Assembly (NCBI RefSeq): GCF_000234665.1 | Contig: NC_018318.1 | Location: forward strand, 471,773 to 535,772 | Direction: 5' to 3' | Source: Leishmania mexicana MHOM/GT/2001/U1103 | Lineage: Eukaryota > Euglenozoa > Kinetoplastea > Trypanosomatida > Trypanosomatidae | Length of the DNA stretch: 64,000 nt | In this document: positions 58,702 to 64,000 of the stretch, one piece after another | Position numbering within the stretch: position 1 is the stretch's first letter | Layout of the letters: every line of letters begins with the position of its first letter | Notes under the pieces: model-generated | The model's database searches: none | What the model was told of the DNA's origin: nothing | Seen by the model: only the letters and a program-made list of their open reading frames with translations | Program-made: the position numbers and the translations under genes

Positions 58702-61107
58702 ATGTCCTCGCTGATCCGATGCACCGATGACCTCCTCCATCAGAAGGCCGTGCAGTCGTCGCACTACGAGCGGCTGGAGCGTCAGCTGTTGGACGGAGAG
58801 CGGTGCCGCCGTGCTGCCGTCTTGGCGCTGCGGCAGCGAGTCGCAGATGTGAAGCGGCGCGGCAAGGACGTTGTCGACCTACGCCGCGAGAACCACCAAC
58901 TGGCGGATCAACTCGCCCAGCACGCGCTTCAGCTTGCCGCGCTGCAGTGCCGCAACACCGAGTCGAAGAAGAGAGAGAGCGCTGCGATGGAGCAACTCGA
59001 GGATGGCATACGAGGCTTTTCGGGCCATCCAGCACGCATTGTCCTTCTTGTGCAGGCCCTGCAGGCTCAGAGGCAGCTGCACTGCGCAGGGAGGCGCTTC
59101 TCGAAACAGCTCCAGATGCTCTGGGGCTTACTGTGCGTGCGCAGGCGGGCGCTGATTTTTGTGGCGCATTCAACACGGGTGCTCAGCGCGCACGCCGCCT
59201 TGCATGTGCGGCTGACGAGTGCGCTACGCGACCGCGTGACGCGGTGTTCGGAGATGCGTGAGACGGCTGACCGCCGCACAGAAATCGCAACAGCTGCGCG
59301 TGTGGACCGCGTCATGTCAGACCAGCAGACGGCGGAGCGAATGCTTCTCACTGTACGGGCTGAAGCGGGCCTTCTGAGCGTGTACGCTGAGGCTCTGGAT
59401 GGCGCTTGCGGAGCAGCCAAGGAGGAGGTTGCCGCCCTTTCAACCGAGATCGACAAGTGTGATGAGGGGTTGTCGGCGATGCGTAGGACGCTGCAAGAGG
59501 AGGAGGCGGGGGTGGCCGAGGCGAAACGCTCTTTGGCAGCACAGAAGACAGCGCACGCGGAGGCGTCGACGTTGCACGAGATGCAACTGGCGCGGGCTAC
59601 AGAAGAGCTCTCCGCTGCGACAGCCGACGAGGAGGCAGCCAACTCACGCGGAGCGGAGCTGCAGCGCTCGGCGCAGGTCACTAAGCAGGACACTGAGCCT
59701 CTTGCGCGCCGAGTGTACGCCTTGGCATTTCTCCTCCTTCTCTGCGAACAGGAACAGCTCCGGCTCTCACGGCAGTGTGCTGCGCAGGCGGAGGAGAAGG
59801 CGAAGGCCGAGCTGGAGCTTGCGCAACTGCGCACATGGCATGAAGAGCGGCTGGAGCGGCTGCGTGCTTCACGAGCAGCGGCAGCGAACCATGCAGCCCG
59901 AGATGCGCTGCTGTCGAAGGAGGCGCACGACCGCAAAGCCACGCTGGATCTCGAGAGGGATGAGTGGAGACTGCTGTACGCGCAGTTGGTGCGCGACGCC
60001 TGTCGTGCAAGAGCTCAGGCCTCTGCCGCTGCGGCCACCGCGCAAGTCGCCGAAAGGTCGCGACGTGCGTCGGTGGCTGGCGGAAGAGAGGAAGTGGAGC
60101 GAGTGCCGAGTGCGCGGCCTCCACGACGCAAGCGAGTGCGTGTGGAGGGGCAGTCATACGTCACCGCAACGGCCGCGTCGCGTCGACAACGGGCTGCGCT
60201 GGAGGCGGTGGACGCTTTGAATCTGACATCGTCACAGCACAGCACCATTGGCTACCGCACGACCACGTCCGCGTATGGGGAGGCGGCAGCGGCAGAGTTG
60301 GCGGCACAGCGGCACAGAAGCGGCGCTGCACACTTGATGGCCAACATCCACGCAACACCACTGCCCCAATCCACGGCCTCGTCTACCCTGCGCCCGTCGT
60401 ACCGGCTTACTTCCGTGAAGCCTGCTGCAGTGGCAAAGAAGCCGACACGAGCGCCGCCAGCGGTTCCAGAGTTGCCGAACCCTGTGTCTGATAAGAAACG
60501 AAAGGCTAATGGAAGAGTCGCAGCTGCCGCTGGTGCTGTGCAGCACACTCCAACAACGGCAGCGGCGCACGCATCGGCCATTTCGCCATTCACTTCCGCA
60601 GTGAGCGAAGAGTCCTCGCACTCGAGCTTCTCCTTGGTGAGGAACCGAAAGAGTGCTGCCGCCGAGGCCGACTCCGGGAGCGACAGCTCCGACGTCCGAC
60701 TGTACTCTCCATCCCCCTCCCCGCGATGCCCGCCTGGAAGACACGCAGCTGCTGTTCCACTAATTGCCGCTGCGCACCCTCTTCCCAGGCCTGTTCCTCG
60801 ACAGGGATGTGACGAGGCTGCCTTGGTAACCGCCCAGCACGTCTCTGGCAGCGCTTTGGCTTCTGCGCTGGCTGCCTGCACACCGCGCAGCACCGCCATC
60901 GGAGGTAATGGCAACCGCACATCTTCCCATCCTCCTCGTTTTCCGTCCCATTTCACGGGGAACTTCGCGGCACTACCTGGCGTGCGCGGCGGGACGCGGC
61001 TGCCCCACAAGTCGAAGGCGGTGCGGTTACCAATGCGCCGTGCGCCATTTCTGGCGGCAGCTGCCGCGGACGTCGGTGAGGACCTCTTCGCGGACATGTT
61101 CTTGTGA
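58702..61107 (+). CDS. Large coiled-coil hypothetical protein
   Basis: The protein is 801 residues from ATG 58702; the frame extends upstream without an ATG. Residues about 1-460 are strongly helical and charged, with long heptad runs of Glu, Arg, Ala and Leu (for example ERLEQLL-like YERLERQLLDGE, and EELSAATADEEAANSRGAEL), broken near 110-175 by an aromatic, basic segment (LWGLLCVRRRALIFVAHSTR). From about 460 it becomes basic, then low-complexity Ser/Ala/Pro with KKRKANGR-like basic clusters. The end (RRAPFLAAAAADVGEDLFAD) is a short ordered tail. No family recognised; structural or centriole/flagellum-type coiled coils are the usual company of such proteins, but that is not evidence. Coding is well supported by length and composition. 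Confidence 0.85.
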   Translation: MSSLIRCTDDLLHQKAVQSSHYERLERQLLDGERCRRAAVLALRQRVADVKRRGKDVVDLRRENHQLADQLAQHALQLAALQCRNTESKKRESAAMEQLEDGIRGFSGHPARIVLLVQALQAQRQLHCAGRRFSKQLQMLWGLLCVRRRALIFVAHSTRVLSAHAALHVRLTSALRDRVTRCSEMRETADRRTEIATAARVDRVMSDQQTAERMLLTVRAEAGLLSVYAEALDGACGAAKEEVAALSTEIDKCDEGLSAMRRTLQEEEAGVAEAKRSLAAQKTAHAEASTLHEMQLARATEELSAATADEEAANSRGAELQRSAQVTKQDTEPLARRVYALAFLLLLCEQEQLRLSRQCAAQAEEKAKAELELAQLRTWHEERLERLRASRAAAANHAARDALLSKEAHDRKATLDLERDEWRLLYAQLVRDACRARAQASAAAATAQVAERSRRASVAGGREEVERVPSARPPRRKRVRVEGQSYVTATAASRRQRAALEAVDALNLTSSQHSTIGYRTTTSAYGEAAAAELAAQRHRSGAAHLMANIHATPLPQSTASSTLRPSYRLTSVKPAAVAKKPTRAPPAVPELPNPVSDKKRKANGRVAAAAGAVQHTPTTAAAHASAISPFTSAVSEESSHSSFSLVRNRKSAAAEADSGSDSSDVRLYSPSPSPRCPPGRHAAAVPLIAAAHPLPRPVPRQGCDEAALVTAQHVSGSALASALAACTPRSTAIGGNGNRTSSHPPRFPSHFTGNFAALPGVRGGTRLPHKSKAVRLPMRRAPFLAAAAADVGEDLFADMFL

Positions 61108-62643
61108 ACCCCTTCTCCTTACCTCACACGCGCCGTGAAGCGCTGGCGTGCGTGTGGGCAGTTTGGTGGTTTCTATAGGCCAGTATTGCTCCCATCCGCA
61201 TATTCGATAGTGTAGCGAGTCGCCGTCACCGCTGTCACGTCTTCTCTCTTTTCCTCATTCAGTTTTCACTCTGCTGTCCTCTGCTACACACGCTTCCCGA
61301 ACTTCTCGCTGTCTTATAAATATATCTTCGGCTCTCGTGCATACTGCTCTGTGCGTCATTGGTGCCTGCTTGCGTGTGTGTGTGTGCGCGCTCTCTCGCA
61401 AAGGTACATGTGCCTGCAGTGCCTTGAAACTTGACCGTGCAGATACGCGCACAGGCACGCACACGCACTGCAGCATCGAGTTCTTCATCCACCCACACAC
61501 ACACAGTGTTTTCCGTGCCCGCCTCTGGCAGCACGAGATGCCCACGCACCAGCGAAATCCCTCACGGCGCAACCTCAAGAGGATACGCGGCCCTTTTTCG
61601 TCTTGTTGGGCGAGGCACATGAGCGGTGGACAATGGGGGCTGTGATGTGTCGTTTCGTGGCACCCACCATTGCTCGCCTGAATGGGCGCGGTATTGGGCC
61701 GTTCCTGGTCATCTTCTCATGACCAACGCAAGGCACACACCGTGTCTTCAACGGGAGCCTGCGTTGCCCGACACGCCTCTCCGTCTCTGAGCGGCTCCTC
61801 CGGTCCCCCCCTTCAGGCATATGCTCGGCATCCTCTCTTACGTCGTCTCTTGCTCTCCGCCCCCTCTCTCCCTTCTGCGCCTTCGCCTGGTCATGGTTCG
61901 CCGCGGCGACAATGAAACAAAACGACCCCTCTTCAAAAATGTCAAACGACATGTGCACGACCACGACGACCACCACCGCCGCTACATCGACAGCATAACA
62001 CAGAAGCTTGCTTCCGGGAGCGGGCAGAGCTTCCCCCTCCATTTTCTTGATACATGCATACGTGGGCACTCCCCGACGCGCGACGCATACGTTTTGACTT
62101 CACGGGCAGGGCGGGACGCGCGTCTCACCATTCACGCAGTCCTCTGTTTCGTGGTGTTCGCGTGTTATCGTTGTGGCAATTCGCTCGCGCAGAGGCTGCG
62201 GCTGACATCGTCAGCCGGCGGCACACTGTCGCACATACGTTCACGTTGTTGTTCGGTGGGGGGAGGTCAGCCCCGTTACACAGCGTCGCACGCTTTTTTT
62301 CTTGCACATTTTGATATATACCGCTGTGCGTGTACGTGCGTGTACGTGTACGTGCGTGTACGTGTACGTGCGTGTACGTACCTGTGTGCATGTACACAGG
62401 TGAATCTGCTCTTCTTCCCTTTGTTATTTTCTTTGCTCGCTTATCTCTCTCCTGTCGTGCGGTACGGCAAGCGCGCGGTCATTTGTTGGCGCGTGCGTTG
62501 TTTTTGCGCTCGTGCTCCCCCTGTCGTGCGTGCTGGTGTTGGGAGGGCTGCGTTCCCGGCTCACTCAGCGCTGGGCTTATCCCCCTCGCGCGTCGTTGCC
62601 GTCACCTTTCATTCCCCGCTTGTGACACGCACGTTTCCCCACC
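61108..62643. other. intergenic / UTR region with minisatellite
   Basis: Includes a GT run at about 61374-61388, a TATATA patch, a 16-bp repeat at 62330-62377 and strong CT-rich sequence before the next gene. A 303-codon frame at 61821-62732 overlaps the kinase start in another frame and is Cys/Val/Arg-rich; I treat it as chance. An in-frame stop at 62623 fixes the kinase start at or after it. Confidence 0.6.
62330..62377. repeat. 16-bp minisatellite, three perfect copies
   Basis: Unit GTGTACGTGCGTGTAC occurs at 62330-62345, 62346-62361 and 62362-62377 with no mismatch, embedded in GT/TA-rich sequence. Confidence 0.97.
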
Positions 62644-64000
62644 ATGTCGGCGCCTTTTTCGTCCGCAAGTCCGTCTTTGTCGCCGTCGGTGGCAACGAAG
62701 CGCGTGATTGCGTCTCCGCGCACCGCACATGACCTCACCATGCGGTTGGGCAGTGACGGCTTGCACGCTAGTCGCTCTGGTTTGGCGTCCCCGCTGACGG
62801 AGCTGCTTGCGTCTTCCCCTTCACGTCTGCTGCCGCTCTCCACTGATGTCGCTCTCTCACCAAGTAACTGGGCTGGCCGAGGGAGCGGCGGTGCTGCATT
62901 GCTGCTGCAACCGGCGCGCGAGCAGGCGAGGGTGCCAGGGGCACCTGACATCACTCCCACGGCCCCGTCACGTCAAACGCGCCGGGGTAGCAGCCTAGGG
63001 CGTAGTTCGCCGTTTCAAGCGCCGCTGCAGCGAGAGGGAGGATCTCTGGCAACCGACGGCACCTTTGACTCGCAGCCACCGTCTTCTGGGGAGCGGAATT
63101 CTTTCCTGACGGTGCCGCAGACGAACACCGGAAAAGGTGTTCCGCCTCCGAAGCGAGGTATACCGGTGCTCTCGGGAGCACTGTCGACCCCTTCATCCTC
63201 CTCACAGACGTTTCCGCGCACGTCCCTTCTCGCCACCCTCAACAGCGGCGGCACACGCGACGACGGTGCGCTGGTGCAGCACACACTCACGAAGTTGCCG
63301 ACGAGCGCAGTCACGGGAGATAAAGCGCCGCGCGAGTGCGACACCTCACTCGTCGGCCGCACCTTGCACGAGAGCCCGCTGGGCATGACAGGTGGCGCTG
63401 GGACGGCGAGTCGCACTCTGGAAACATATGCCCTTCCTAATGCGCTTGTCGGCGGGGGATCCTCGAACTGCACGACACCGCACTCGCTCTCCACAACGAT
63501 GGTGAGCCCGCACGGCCGCTCGACCTTCGCTGCATCGATCTTGACGACGTGCCCGCAGCCGACGACGGGGAACGGAAATGCGAGTGCGGGCGGTCCCGCT
63601 GGGCTTAGCGCCAATCTGAACGGCGCGTGCGCTTTCACACCTAGTAGCCTCTCGCAAGATGGCAACGGAGGGCAGTACCGGGCGCCACGCCTGGCGAGCC
63701 ATCTGTTCCTCGAGGATGGATTCATTCCAGATATGGCGTTGCCACCTGCGACACTGCAGAGCCCGGCGGTGCCGGACGGGCAACAGCGCTTGGGTTGGAG
63801 CGGCGGCAGCGGCCATCTCAGCGTCACCGCCCTGGACCAGTCGCGAACGCCGCTGTGCTCTGCGGAGCGCCGGGTAAGCTTATGTGACGAGGGCAGTGCC
63901 CTCGCTGCTGTCTCCCTGTCCGCCGACGCGTCGAGACCGACGGCGGCAAACTTTGTGAAGGGTGAGCTCATTGGGAAAGGCAGCTATGGCGCTGTGTACC
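62644..64000 (+). CDS. Protein kinase with long N-terminal extension, 3'-partial
   Basis: The frame starts at ATG 62644 (first ATG after an in-frame TGA at 62623) and is still open at the window end, giving 452 codons. The first 437 residues are Ser/Thr/Pro/Gly/Arg-rich and probably disordered. The kinase domain begins at about 438 with FVKGELIGKGSYGAVY, the glycine-rich ATP loop (first Gly of the loop is residue 444). The block FVKGELIGKGSYGAVY is most like MAPKKK/STE11-group kinases, but with only the first strands visible the group is uncertain. The disordered extension offers many possible phosphorylation sites. The catalytic part lies beyond this window. The shadow frame at 63015-63971 on the other strand is antisense to it. 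Confidence 0.85.
   Translation, partial: MSAPFSSASPSLSPSVATKRVIASPRTAHDLTMRLGSDGLHASRSGLASPLTELLASSPSRLLPLSTDVALSPSNWAGRGSGGAALLLQPAREQARVPGAPDITPTAPSRQTRRGSSLGRSSPFQAPLQREGGSLATDGTFDSQPPSSGERNSFLTVPQTNTGKGVPPPKRGIPVLSGALSTPSSSSQTFPRTSLLATLNSGGTRDDGALVQHTLTKLPTSAVTGDKAPRECDTSLVGRTLHESPLGMTGGAGTASRTLETYALPNALVGGGSSNCTTPHSLSTTMVSPHGRSTFAASILTTCPQPTTGNGNASAGGPAGLSANLNGACAFTPSSLSQDGNGGQYRAPRLASHLFLEDGFIPDMALPPATLQSPAVPDGQQRLGWSGGSGHLSVTALDQSRTPLCSAERRVSLCDEGSALAAVSLSADASRPTAANFVKGELIGKGSYGAVY

Noticed and set aside
61821..62732. 303-codon frame overlapping the kinase start
   Set aside because: Composition is that of translated GT/CT repeats, and it conflicts with the well-supported kinase frame.
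1..64000. tRNA, rRNA or snoRNA genes
   Set aside because: No B-box-like TTC-arm motif in tRNA context, rRNA segment or box C/D-H/ACA arrangement was recognised by eye. A tRNAscan or Rfam search would be needed to be sure.

Overview
The window looks like nuclear chromosomal DNA of a Leishmania-type trypanosomatid. It is about 60% GC. Every supported gene lies on the + strand, has no visible intron, and is separated from the next by 0.7-2.3 kb of pyrimidine-rich, microsatellite-rich sequence. Candidate spliced-leader acceptors (a pyrimidine tract followed by AG) sit shortly before most start codons, as expected for one directional polycistronic unit. The enolase carries the residues known as trypanosomatid-specific (Cys147, Lys155, Cys241). 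A repeat-rich K39-type kinesin lies upstream of it, which fits the chromosome 14 K39-enolase neighbourhood of Leishmania as I remember it. Species and subgenus are not decided by what I can see; the kinesin repeat is 35 residues long, not the 39 of L. donovani/infantum K39.

Positions 1-7421 hold kinesin sequence: the back half of a motor domain, coiled coil, a domain resembling the FAZ1 conserved region, then about 40 copies of a nearly invariant 105-bp repeat. Two 100-N gaps break it, and a 356-bp stretch is duplicated across the first gap. The region therefore probably represents more than one gene copy, or a collapsed array.

From 9557 to 24102 come a WD-repeat protein resembling a cytoplasmic dynein intermediate chain, a protein with three cold-shock-like units and a mitochondrial-type N-terminus, a Tubby-domain protein, a membrane-anchored orphan and enolase. 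From 26423 to 43179 come a FYVE / F-box / Ras-like P-loop fusion, an intron-free poly(A) polymerase, a bifunctional NAD(P)HX epimerase-dehydratase, a PSS2-type phosphatidylserine synthase, a NIF/FCP1-like HAD protein that has lost its catalytic aspartates, and a coiled-coil protein with a QRICH2-like C-terminus. From 45291 to the end come an orphan, a DEK-like chromatin protein, two divergent secreted paralogues, a diverged ubiquitin-like/eS31 ribosomal fusion, a NOXRED1-like Rossmann protein, a coiled-coil orphan, and the long N-terminal extension of a protein kinase cut by the window edge.

Two intergenic blocks (about 37.67 and 43.74 kb) share a short motif resembling the 5' hallmark of trypanosomatid ingi/L1Tc-derived retroposons and are proposed as SIDER-like elements. 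No tRNA, rRNA or CRISPR structure was recognised. The genes share a transcription unit rather than a pathway. Several do point to cytoskeleton or flagellum work (kinesin, dynein intermediate chain, Tubby, QRICH2-like), which is inference from domain content. All assignments come from reading motifs; no database search was run.
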